Assembly (NCBI RefSeq): GCF_025643255.1
Contig: NZ_CP087112.1
Coordinates: 2,666,001 to 2,730,000 of the forward strand
Direction of reading: 5' to 3'
DNA length: 64,000 nt
Source: Halomonas sp. 7T
Lineage (GTDB): Bacteria > Pseudomonadota > Gammaproteobacteria > Pseudomonadales > Halomonadaceae
Made by a program: the position numbers and the translations under genes. The notes below the pieces were generated by a model. It ran no database searches. It was not told the origin of the DNA and saw only the letters and a program-made list of their open reading frames with translations. Every line of letters starts with the position of its first letter. The first letter of the stretch is position 1. Positions 56,605-64,000 of this stretch are shown here, in pieces.

Positions 56605-57639
56605 CTAGCCCCGCGCTTGCTGAAAGCCCTGCAATACATTCACCACATTGACACCAATATCCTCAACGGCATAGCCCCCCTCCATCAAAAACACGCTGGG
56701 CAGCCCGGCATCGGCCAAGCGTTTTCCTAAAGTGATAAAGTCAGCGTGTTGAAAGGTAAAAGCGCTAATGGGATCGCCTTCAAAAATATCCACGCCCAGC
56801 GAGACCACTAGCAGGTCACACTCTGCTTGCTGGATGCGGGCCAGCGCGTCATCCAAGGCCGCCATCCATGTCGCAACGGAAGTGCCTGGCGGCAGCGGAT
56901 AGTTAACGTTGAACCCAGCGCCAGGCCCTTCGCCAGTCTCATCAGCGTAGCCCGAAAAATAGGGAAACGTAACGTCGGGATCGCCATGTAACGAGGCAAA
57001 AAGGACGTCCGCGCGGCGGTAGAAAATTTGCTGGGTGCCATTGCCATGATGAAAATCTACATCCAGCACCGCTACCCGCCGCTTGCCTGCATTCAGTGCA
57101 TGCTGGGCGGCAATCGCTGCATTGTTAAAAAAACAGTAGCCGCCAAATTGATCCATCGCAGCGTGATGGCCCGGTGGCCGACACAGGCCAAAAGCGGGCT
57201 CTCCAGAGGCTAGGGTATGCTCTACCGCCGCCAGCGCGGTATTTTTACTCGCCATGGCCGCCGCAAAGGTACCTTCGGTAATCGAGGTTTCTGCTGCCAG
57301 TGCGTAATAGCCTAACTGGCCACTCACTGATTGAGGGATGCGGTCGCCGCGCATCGTTCGGGCTGGCCAGATGTTAGGGATTGCTTCACCTTGGCGCCCG
57401 GTTGACTGCCACGCTTGCCAACAGGTTTCTAAAAAGGCCACGTAGCCTGCGTCGTGGACGGCCAGCACCGGCGCTAAGCCATACTCTTTGGGCGCCTGCA
57501 CCTCAACACCTGCCTGATTCAAGGCGCTTAGCACAAGGTCCATGCGTTCAGGGCATTCAAAGGGAGCGACTAACGCGCCATCGTGTAGCTCACTCCGCGC
57601 TTGGCGACGACGGCTATCTTCTGAAAAAAACGTCCGCAT
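56605..57639 (-). CDS. Histone deacetylase-family acetylpolyamine amidohydrolase
   Basis: A 344-residue zinc amidohydrolase of the class II HDAC/AphA type. Active-site motifs are CRPPGHHA, LDVDFHHGNGTQ, SLGVDIFEGDP and LMEGGYA. The N terminus MRTFFSEDSRRRQ and RMDLVLSAL is typical of acetylpolyamine amidohydrolases, so acetylated polyamines are the likeliest substrates, with other acetyl-amides possible. It precedes the GIY-YIG gene on the opposite side with a 13-base gap, both on the reverse strand. Confidence 0.93.
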   Translation of the reverse strand: MRTFFSEDSRRRQARSELHDGALVAPFECPERMDLVLSALNQAGVEVQAPKEYGLAPVLAVHDAGYVAFLETCWQAWQSTGRQGEAIPNIWPARTMRGDRIPQSVSGQLGYYALAAETSITEGTFAAAMASKNTALAAVEHTLASGEPAFGLCRPPGHHAAMDQFGGYCFFNNAAIAAQHALNAGKRRVAVLDVDFHHGNGTQQIFYRRADVLFASLHGDPDVTFPYFSGYADETGEGPGAGFNVNYPLPPGTSVATWMAALDDALARIQQAECDLLVVSLGVDIFEGDPISAFTFQHADFITLGKRLADAGLPSVFLMEGGYAVEDIGVNVVNVLQGFQQARG

Positions 57640-57652
57640 ATCGTTTCCTTAT

Positions 57653-57937
57653 TTATAGAGAGCAGTGCCACTGGGCGGCCCATTGGCGTTTTTGCGAAGG
57701 CGATCGCTGCTTCAATTGATACTCTGCCCGACTGGCCGTGGCACGGTTGGGGAAGGGTTGTGCCCCTAGGAGTGCGATGGGTGGGTTCGCTCGCGTGTAG
57801 CGTGCACCTTTGCCGTCGCAGTGTGCTTGGTAACGTTTGGCCAGATTATTGGTAATCCCTACATAGGTGCCGCGTTTGCACTCGAGTAAGTAGACGTACC
57901 ATGAAGCCGCTGCCGCTGGGTGTAACGCCGTTACCAT
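57653..57937 (-). CDS. GIY-YIG nuclease superfamily protein (UPF0213 type)
   Basis: A 94-residue single-domain GIY-YIG protein. WYVYLLECKRGTYVGITNNLAKRYQAH carries the Y-V-Y ... Y-V-G core (cited in part), and the later Arg and Glu (SRAEYQLKQ) complete the fold. The family is common and its role in DNA repair is unproven. I prefer the ATG at 57937; a GTG two codons earlier is possible. It lies between the LOV-domain gene and the acetylpolyamine amidohydrolase gene, all on the reverse strand. Confidence 0.92.
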   Translation of the reverse strand: MVTALHPAAAASWYVYLLECKRGTYVGITNNLAKRYQAHCDGKGARYTRANPPIALLGAQPFPNRATASRAEYQLKQRSPSQKRQWAAQWHCSL

Positions 57938-57946
57938 ATTCACTCG

Positions 57947-60900
57947 CTAAGGCATGTCGGTTGAGGAAACCGCATGAACGGTTATTAAATCTTCCAACGC
58001 GGATAGCGGCATTGGCTTTGCTAATCCAAAGCCCTGGAAAAAATCGCACTGGTAAGTAAGTAGCCGTTGATACTGCGCGTCGGTCTCGACGCCTTCGGCC
58101 ACCACGCTTAGTCCCAAGTGGTGCGCCATGGAAATAATCCCCTGAACAATGGCGGCATCGTCGTTTCGATGGGTTAATTCGTTAATAAAGCTGCGATCAA
58201 TTTTAACGGCACTAATCGGCAAATGCTTCAAGTAACTCAAACTTGAAAAGCCAGTACCAAAATCATCAATGGAGACGCGGATCCCCATACTGCGTACCGA
58301 GTGCAGCGTATCAATGGCATTCGCCGTATTATCCATCAGGATGCCTTCGGTTAGTTCCAGTGTTAGCTGGGCTGGTGGCATCCCGGTACTTTTAAGCGTT
58401 GCGCACAGCGTCTCCAGGAAGCTCGCGCGATGAAACTGTAGAGGCGACAAGTTTACCGCCACGCATATCGCTCCTAGCCCTTTATCGTGTAACTGCTGCA
58501 TATCCCTGCACGCGCGTTTCAGCACCCACTCGCTAATAGGCATAATTTGCCCCGTCGCTTCTGCCAGCGGGATAAATCGTTCGGGAGAGATATAGCCCTG
58601 GATAGGGTGAGGCCAGCGCAGCAAGGCTTCTACACTGGCAATTTGACCATCGCGGTTAAAGATCGGCTGGTAGTAGAGTTCAAACGCTTGGCGCTCAATA
58701 GCGTCTTGCAGGTCATTGCGTAGCGTCACTCGCTCGCTGGCAATATCGTTGCCATTGTGATGAAACCAGGCGTAAGCATTGCGGCCCTGCTGCTTGGCCC
58801 GGTACATGGCGATATCGGCTTGTTGTATCAGCGTGTGCGGCTGGGGGGTGTCTGGCTGACTCATTGCGATACCGACGCTGGCACTTAAATGAAGCTCGCG
58901 CCCTTCGATACAGTAAGGCTTTGCCAACGCGAGCAACAAACGTTCAACGACCTCTTCTGCCTGGGCCTCATGGGGCGTGTTGGTCAGCAGCAGGACAAAT
59001 TCATCGCCACCCAAGCGCGCTACCGTATCCTCTTGGCGTAGCGTATCGCGTAAGCGCTGGGCCACTTCCACCAGCACCTGATCTCCTACCGCATGGCCTA
59101 AGCTATCGTTAATCGGCTTGAAATCATCTAAATCAACAAACAGCACGCTGATACGCTGATGATGCGTATTGGCTAGCGCAAATTGCTTACACAGCGTTTC
59201 CTCAAACAGCATACGATTGGGCAGCCGCGTTAGGTCATCGTGACTCGCGTAGTAAGATAAGCGCGCTTCAGACGCTTTCTGCTGCGAGATATCGTGCTGA
59301 ATGCCCACAAAATGCGTTACGTGTCCTTCTTGATCTCGTACAGGCGATATATAGAGTTCATTCCAAAAGGGAGTACCGTCTTGCCGATAGTTGCATATGG
59401 TAACGTGCGTTTCGCGCTGCTCTTGGATACCGCGCCTGAGCTGGGCCACTACGTCAGGGTCACTATCAGGCCCTTGTAAAAAACGGCAGTTCCGCCCAAT
59501 CACCTCTTCTTGAGAGTAACCCGTCATCCTGGCAAATGCCTTGTTGGCGTAGACGATCGGTGTATCGGGCTGGCTGGCATCCGCAATCAGCACGCCGTTC
59601 ACGCTGGCTTCCACACTGCGTTCCAGTATCCGTAAGCGAACCTGCTGTTCACGGCTGGCAGTCACGTCCTGGGCAATACAATGCACGCCCACAAAACTGC
59701 CATTGATACTGATCGGTAAGGCGACTAAGTCGAGAAGGTGGGCTTGGCCATCACGGTCTTTAAGAGTGAGCTCAAACCGGGCACTGTTGCCCGTCACCAC
59801 ATGTTTAAAATATTCACCCACACGCTCAACATCAGCCACCTCGATGAAGTGCGTAAAATGCTGGCCAATGATTTCAGCGTTGGTATAGCCGGTGATGGCG
59901 CCACAGCTATTATTCGCCGTCACAAACTGCCCCTCGGCATTCAGAGAAAACACGGCATCCGGGTGGTGTATAAACAAAGAGCGGTAGTGCTGTTCGCTCT
60001 GCTCTAATGACTCACGCGCCAGGGAAAGCTCTTTAGTACGGCTCATGCTAACGATGACGACGCCCACGCTAAACGCCAGCAACCAGCTCAGCAATAGCCC
60101 CCCTAGGGCCACCCCCACCGGTATAACCCCGACTATATACCAATTATGATGCTCGCCGGGATACGCATGGAGCGTTACGTTTATGCCACCGGGCAGCCCA
60201 ACATGGCGCGACACTATGGCCTGTGCAGGCTCCAACGTCTCATTCGCACTAAAACCAGCGGGATGAAGCACCATTAGTGTGTCGGCACCGCGGTTTATCC
60301 CCACTTGAAAAGGTCCCAGGCCTAGCCGCAGCTCATTACCTAGAAGCGTGCGCAGATCAAAGGCCGCCAGCAGCTGCTGTTCACGGCTCGCAATGGGTAC
60401 CACCATCACCACCACGCTGTCCTGCGTCTCATCGGGCTGAAATAAACGAGGGCGACTAAAGGGGACAGCTAGCCACGACTGAACCAAGGACTGGTTCAGC
60501 TGCTCGAGAAGCCAAGCATCACCGTCGTTGCTGCGCCCTTGCGACCAAACTGCCTCGCTCTGGGCATTCACTAACGCTATCGCTTGCAAGCTGGGCGTAT
60601 CAAGGAAGTAGCGCCGTGCGTCGCTCTCATGTAGCACCAGCCCCTGCTCAGCGGGTACTACATCCAAACGGTTTGCCATTCGCTGCATTAGCTGTAACCG
60701 CGCAGTCATCACCTGCTCAGCATTGAGTTGAACACTATCAAGCAAGTAGCCAGCCTGCTGCTCAATATCGTTGCGCTGGTTGATGCTCAACAACAGCCAG
60801 GCTAGGCAACTGATCACGACGCCCCCCAGCGCGACGATCACCGTGTGTTTGCCTGGGCTTAAGCGTTTAGTGTGTTCACGCCAGCTCGCCACCAACAGGG

Positions 60901-61435
60901 CCGTCCCGGTTAGAAACACAAACACCAGTGCCGCAAGGGGTGACGAGCTAAAAGGCGGACGATAAGTCACGCTTGCTTGCCACATCAACACAATGACAAC
61001 GCCACCAAACAGCCATAGGCCTAGCCCCACCGTGAGCCAAACCACACGGCTACGGGAAGACGCAATACCTAGCCAACAGCAAAGATTAATCAGCAAAAGC
61101 ATGACGGCAGACAGCGACGTCATGCGCGACTCGCCGGTTATCAAGGAGGCGCTAACGCCGTTATCCGCCTGGTTGTGTAATAAGGTATATATCAGCAATA
61201 TGGATAACAGCGTAGCGCTGGCGAGCCTGACAACGGGGGCGTGAAAAAGCGTGGCCACCAGAGCACTGCCAATCAGTACAGTGACGATAGACGCGTCGGG
61301 CACTAACATGGGCCCACCCAGAATGCCCGGAAACATCACCCAGCCGATTAATCCCGCACACCCCATCACTAGAAGCGTTGCCGCCGCCATCAGCAACAGC
61401 GTTTGTGCTGCTAAGTCTCGCGTATTTAATGGCAT
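57947..61435 (-). CDS. Membrane PAS-LOV-GGDEF-EAL protein (putative blue-light c-di-GMP enzyme)
   Basis: A 1162-residue protein. Residues 1-215 hold about seven membrane segments, 225-425 a periplasmic region, 435-465 another membrane helix, then PAS (about 480-605), a LOV domain (about 605-720), GGDEF (intact, near 809) and EAL (EALLRW near 937, DDFGTG, AVKIDRSF, EGVE). The LOV hallmark GRNCRFLQG, with the photo-adduct Cys near residue 650, and NYRQDGTPFWNELYISPV are almost canonical, so FMN binding and blue-light sensing are likely. Both catalytic motifs appear competent. Start at the ATG at 61435 or a GTG three codons earlier. It follows an orphan binding-protein gene by about 36 bases. 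Confidence 0.92.
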   Translation of the reverse strand: MPLNTRDLAAQTLLLMAAATLLVMGCAGLIGWVMFPGILGGPMLVPDASIVTVLIGSALVATLFHAPVVRLASATLLSILLIYTLLHNQADNGVSASLITGESRMTSLSAVMLLLINLCCWLGIASSRSRVVWLTVGLGLWLFGGVVIVLMWQASVTYRPPFSSSPLAALVFVFLTGTALLVASWREHTKRLSPGKHTVIVALGGVVISCLAWLLLSINQRNDIEQQAGYLLDSVQLNAEQVMTARLQLMQRMANRLDVVPAEQGLVLHESDARRYFLDTPSLQAIALVNAQSEAVWSQGRSNDGDAWLLEQLNQSLVQSWLAVPFSRPRLFQPDETQDSVVVMVVPIASREQQLLAAFDLRTLLGNELRLGLGPFQVGINRGADTLMVLHPAGFSANETLEPAQAIVSRHVGLPGGINVTLHAYPGEHHNWYIVGVIPVGVALGGLLLSWLLAFSVGVVIVSMSRTKELSLARESLEQSEQHYRSLFIHHPDAVFSLNAEGQFVTANNSCGAITGYTNAEIIGQHFTHFIEVADVERVGEYFKHVVTGNSARFELTLKDRDGQAHLLDLVALPISINGSFVGVHCIAQDVTASREQQVRLRILERSVEASVNGVLIADASQPDTPIVYANKAFARMTGYSQEEVIGRNCRFLQGPDSDPDVVAQLRRGIQEQRETHVTICNYRQDGTPFWNELYISPVRDQEGHVTHFVGIQHDISQQKASEARLSYYASHDDLTRLPNRMLFEETLCKQFALANTHHQRISVLFVDLDDFKPINDSLGHAVGDQVLVEVAQRLRDTLRQEDTVARLGGDEFVLLLTNTPHEAQAEEVVERLLLALAKPYCIEGRELHLSASVGIAMSQPDTPQPHTLIQQADIAMYRAKQQGRNAYAWFHHNGNDIASERVTLRNDLQDAIERQAFELYYQPIFNRDGQIASVEALLRWPHPIQGYISPERFIPLAEATGQIMPISEWVLKRACRDMQQLHDKGLGAICVAVNLSPLQFHRASFLETLCATLKSTGMPPAQLTLELTEGILMDNTANAIDTLHSVRSMGIRVSIDDFGTGFSSLSYLKHLPISAVKIDRSFINELTHRNDDAAIVQGIISMAHHLGLSVVAEGVETDAQYQRLLTYQCDFFQGFGLAKPMPLSALEDLITVHAVSSTDMP

Positions 61436-61471
61436 GAAACGCACTTACTCCTTTTCAACGCTTGCACGCGA

Positions 61472-62443
61472 CTAGCGCTGAAACTGTATCGCGCCGGCAA
61501 GGGCCTGCAGTTGCTGATACTGCTCTTCCAAGTAATGCTCGTAGGCATCTAAGGCTTTAAAATCAACGAAAGAGCCGTACGTTTGCTCTAGCGTTTGCAC
61601 CAAATCGGGCGCTGTCAGCGCTTGCTCGAATGCCTTCGTGACGACTTCCAACCGCTCTTTAGGTGTATTCAGCGGTGCAAATAAGCCACGGTCAGTGGTG
61701 TTTACCAGCTCAATGCCCTGCTCATGCAGTGTAGGCACATGGGGTAAATCAGCCAGGCGCTGTTCACTAGCCACGCCAAGGGGTAATAATGCGCCCGCAT
61801 TAAATAGCTCGCGCGCAGACGGGAGATTCAGCATAGCAAAGTCCAGCTCGCCTCCCAGTAATGCTTCCACTTGGGCGCTGGTGCCCGGATAGTGAACAAA
61901 TTGCACATCCGCCGCTGAAATGCCTTCTTCGGCAAAAAAGTGCAGCCAAAAAAAATGGTCCGTCGAGTGAGGGATAACGCCAAACGACAGCGGCTCGCTG
62001 TGCTGATGAATCAACTCCTTAATGTCCGCGGCCCCCATCGCAGCGTGGCCTGCCCGGGTAGCAGGAATGTTGACCGTTCGAGTAAGCAGTGCCACCGGCG
62101 CAAACGCTTGGTGAGAGTACGCGGCGACTCCCGAGAGGTAGGAAAGGTCGATGGTTTGATGGCTGCCTAGCAGCGTATAGCCATCGGGGGCACTCTCTTT
62201 GACGAACTGAGAACCCAGAATCGCCCCTCCTCCCGGCATGTTAACGGTGATGATAGGCGCGTCAAGATACGCTTGCGCTCGGCCAGCCACGGCACGAAAA
62301 ATCACATCGGTTGCCCCACCCTCGCCGTAAGGCACCACGATGGCTACCTCAGCGGAGGGATAAGGCTCATCGGCCAGTAAAATCGCGCTCACACTAAATC
62401 CCATCACCCCGATGCCAATCACGCTAAGCCAACGCAACAGCAT
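61472..62443 (-). CDS. TctC/Bug-family periplasmic solute-binding protein (orphan)
   Basis: A 323-residue binding protein of the tripartite tricarboxylate transporter family, with a signal peptide (cleavage near LLADEPYPS). Family motifs are IVVPYGEGGATDVIFRAVA, NMPGGGAILGSQFV and DGYTLLGS. The ATG at 62443 gives a proper signal peptide; an in-frame ATG at 62527 is an alternative. No tctA or tctB membrane genes are adjacent, so it is an orphan Bug protein. It lies immediately before the LOV-GGDEF-EAL gene on the same strand and may feed a ligand signal to it. Confidence 0.9.
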   Translation of the reverse strand: MLLRWLSVIGIGVMGFSVSAILLADEPYPSAEVAIVVPYGEGGATDVIFRAVAGRAQAYLDAPIITVNMPGGGAILGSQFVKESAPDGYTLLGSHQTIDLSYLSGVAAYSHQAFAPVALLTRTVNIPATRAGHAAMGAADIKELIHQHSEPLSFGVIPHSTDHFFWLHFFAEEGISAADVQFVHYPGTSAQVEALLGGELDFAMLNLPSARELFNAGALLPLGVASEQRLADLPHVPTLHEQGIELVNTTDRGLFAPLNTPKERLEVVTKAFEQALTAPDLVQTLEQTYGSFVDFKALDAYEHYLEEQYQQLQALAGAIQFQR

Positions 62444-62559
62444 TGACCAAACCCGGTAAAAGCACCTCAACCCGCGATGGCACACGCAGGCGGAATAATA
62501 GATGGGTAGTGCGTGCTGCTCGCTCATGGCTTGGCATGCCTCATCCTGCTTAGCGTTAG

Positions 62560-63021
62560 CTACTCACCGCAACATACCTTTAATTTGCGCCCGCTACCAC
62601 ATAAGCAACGCTCATTTCGACGAGGCTTCAAACGCTCGACCCGAGGCTCGCCATCCAAATACCACCAGCGCCCCTCTTCAAAACAAAAACGCGAGACTTC
62701 CTCCAACACATGCCAGCCCACTGAATCACGAAAAAAAGCCCGAAAATGTACGCTCCCCGTGGTACCGCTCGGCGGAGGTGCAGCCACAATCACCAGCGAC
62801 GCCCACTGTGTATCTAGGTCTGGCGGCAACTGTGCTGGCCGCGTGGTGGTATGCCACGTGTCTAAAAGATACCCCGTTTGGTTCAATACAAAGGCCGTGT
62901 AACGTGAACGCATCAGCACTTCTGGGGTGGGCACTTTTGCCCCTTGAAGGTACGGCTGACAGCACTCTTTTAGCGACGTACTGCGACAACAGGGGCAACT
63001 CTCGACGGTTAGTGGCATCAT
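62560..63021 (-). CDS. ychJ: YchJ family protein (UPF0225, SEC-C motif)
   Basis: A 153-residue protein with an N-terminal Cys motif (SCPCCRSTSLKECCQPYLQG), the YchJ middle domain (SRYTAFVLNQTGYLLDTWH ... FRAFFRDSVGWHVLEEVS) and a C-terminal SEC-C zinc motif (RCLCGSGRKLKVCC). Its molecular role is unknown. Divergent from the small gene at 63199. Confidence 0.93.
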   Translation of the reverse strand: MMPLTVESCPCCRSTSLKECCQPYLQGAKVPTPEVLMRSRYTAFVLNQTGYLLDTWHTTTRPAQLPPDLDTQWASLVIVAAPPPSGTTGSVHFRAFFRDSVGWHVLEEVSRFCFEEGRWWYLDGEPRVERLKPRRNERCLCGSGRKLKVCCGE

Positions 63022-63198
63022 AATAGTGCTCTAGCGTTTTATAGAGGGTGGGCGCAGTCAATAACTTGTTTCGGTATCGCCTAGCGTAGGTGTATCGGTG
63101 CCGCCCTAGAGTGGGTATAGTAGCAAAGCAACATCACCAGACAGACGGAGTACGTAACACGATCGATCATTCTTTCCAAACGCAGTGGAGGTTCTCCT

Positions 63199-63510
63199 AT
63201 GAAGGTTTACAAACCCGAATGGCAGTGCACGTTTAGCGTAAACGAAGGCGCGGAAGAATCAGCAACCTGGAAAGAGCGAATCGCGTGGCGGCTAAGAGCG
63301 TTTGCCGACCGCCTTGAAGGCGGTGGCCGCACGGTGAAGATCAACTGCAATGTCTCTCCCCACGTTAGCCGAGACGAAGTTGATACCTGTTTGGGAAAAG
63401 GGTTTGAGGTGACTCAGCGGCTGCTGACCCAACTTGCCCGCCAACAGGCCTGCGAAGATGTGATGCGCCATGTGAAAGCAGAGCTTTACGAAGAGCAGCA
63501 TCAGCACTAA
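63199..63510 (+). CDS. Small protein of unknown function
   Basis: A 103-residue protein I do not recognise. It is charged and helical, with TWKERIAWRLRAFADRLEGG as a probable amphipathic helix and a His/Glu-rich end (EEQHQH). No signal peptide is present. A strong ribosome site (GGAGG, seven bases) precedes the ATG and a strong intrinsic terminator follows 27 bases after the stop, so it looks like a genuine, independently expressed gene. Divergent from ychJ. Confidence 0.75.
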   Translation: MKVYKPEWQCTFSVNEGAEESATWKERIAWRLRAFADRLEGGGRTVKINCNVSPHVSRDEVDTCLGKGFEVTQRLLTQLARQQACEDVMRHVKAELYEEQHQH

Positions 63511-63536
63511 CAGCTAGACCGTAAGCGTCTCAAGAA

Positions 63537-63572
63537 AACACCCGCCTCTTTAACCATTGGCGGGTGTTTTTT
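63537..63572. terminator. Intrinsic terminator between the small gene and argE
   Basis: AACACCCGCC (63537-63546) and GGCGGGTGTT (63559-63568) pair perfectly, followed by six T on the plus strand. T residues on the other strand also allow it to end the argE transcript. Confidence 0.92.
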
Positions 63573-63610
63573 GGCGTATTAAGTGCTTTTTCTATGCGAA
63601 TAACGCGTCG

Positions 63611-64000
63611 TCACCTTTCTGAATATGACGTTTCCAACGCTTGGCCTAAGCGTTGCATAAACGCCGTACATGTTTGTAGCTGGGCCGTTTCAATATACTC
63701 ATCCGGCTGGTGCGCCTGGGCGATACTGCCCGGCCCCAAAATAATCGTTTGCAACCCCTGCCCCTGGAACTGCCCTGCTTCTGTAGCGTAAGCCACCGCG
63801 TGGCTGCAGCAGGCATCAGGCAAATGGTCTTTGGCCAAGCGAAGCACCTGATCGTTATCGCGGTCGGCTAGGCCCGGCACCGTGACGTTTAACGGTTCTG
63901 TGACTATCTCAACCGTTTTGCCTTTCGCGATTAACTCCTCGCTAAGCTGTGCGCAGTACGCCTCAAAACGTGCATATATTTCGCTGAACGACTCCGTTGG
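63611..64000 (-). CDS. argE: Acetylornithine deacetylase, C-terminal part (5' end outside window)
   Basis: The reverse-strand frame is open from the right edge to a TGA at 63611, about 129 codons. It shows AYATEAGQFQGQGLQTIILGPGSIAQAHQPDEYIE (cited in part as GPGSIAQAHQPDEY), the conserved C-terminal metal-ligand region of ArgE in the M20 peptidase family. ArgE removes acetate from N-acetylornithine in arginine synthesis. The N-terminal two thirds lie outside the window. DapE/CPG2 relatives are possible but the GPGSIxQAHxPDEY pattern favours ArgE. Confidence 0.9.
   Translation of the reverse strand, partial: PTESFSEIYARFEAYCAQLSEELIAKGKTVEIVTEPLNVTVPGLADRDNDQVLRLAKDHLPDACCSHAVAYATEAGQFQGQGLQTIILGPGSIAQAHQPDEYIETAQLQTCTAFMQRLGQALETSYSER

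Overview
The window looks like a chromosomal segment of a moderately halophilic gammaproteobacterium of the Halomonadaceae (Halomonas or a close relative). Support comes from gene content and order (carB-carA-dapB, dnaJ-dnaK-grpE-recN, fur-bamE-rnfH-ratA-smpB-ssrA, proB-obgE-rpmA-rplU-ispB), a tmRNA with a gammaproteobacterial-type tag, a NhaD-type sodium/proton antiporter, and generally acidic proteins. This assignment is inferred from sequence reading, not from a search. No phage, insertion sequence, CRISPR array or rRNA was seen. The carB gene runs off the left edge and argE off the right edge.

Layout. 1-16.5 kb is conserved core: pyrimidine/arginine precursor synthesis (carAB) behind a pyrBI-like attenuator candidate, dapB, the dnaK chaperone system with two near-consensus heat-shock promoters, recN behind a probable LexA box, the divergent argP/argO pair, fur/bamE, rnfH/ratA, smpB and ssrA. 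16.8-18.6 kb is a chemoreceptor. 18.6-22.6 kb holds the most unusual unit: two TPP riboswitches on opposite strands, facing inward, control a short-chain dehydrogenase plus flavin monooxygenase pair and a convergent sodium/solute symporter. 22.6-26.4 kb carries an SbtA-type bicarbonate transporter, a divergent LysR regulator and NhaD. 26.4-33.5 kb contains two cyclic-di-GMP proteins and small enzymes. 33.7-40.5 kb is a phosphate-starvation island: phnDCEE transporter plus a histidine phosphatase behind six PhoB half-sites at an exact 11-bp period, and an EAL-CBS-GGDEF protein with its own candidate Pho box. 40.8-46.4 kb has an Aer-like receptor, a PhoD-like phosphatase, the decayed remains of a two-component/PepSY locus, and a DUF1853 gene. 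46.4-51 kb returns to core genes and a tRNA-Pro. 51-57.9 kb has a methyltransferase, a FAN1-type nuclease coupled to an XPD/DinG-type helicase, an acetylpolyamine amidohydrolase and a GIY-YIG protein. 57.9-64 kb ends with a LOV-domain GGDEF-EAL protein downstream of an orphan TctC-type binding protein, ychJ, a small unknown gene, and argE.

Themes: environmental sensing dominates the accessory part (four c-di-GMP enzymes, two chemoreceptors, two TPP riboswitches, PhoB sites, a putative blue-light sensor), set between blocks of housekeeping genes.
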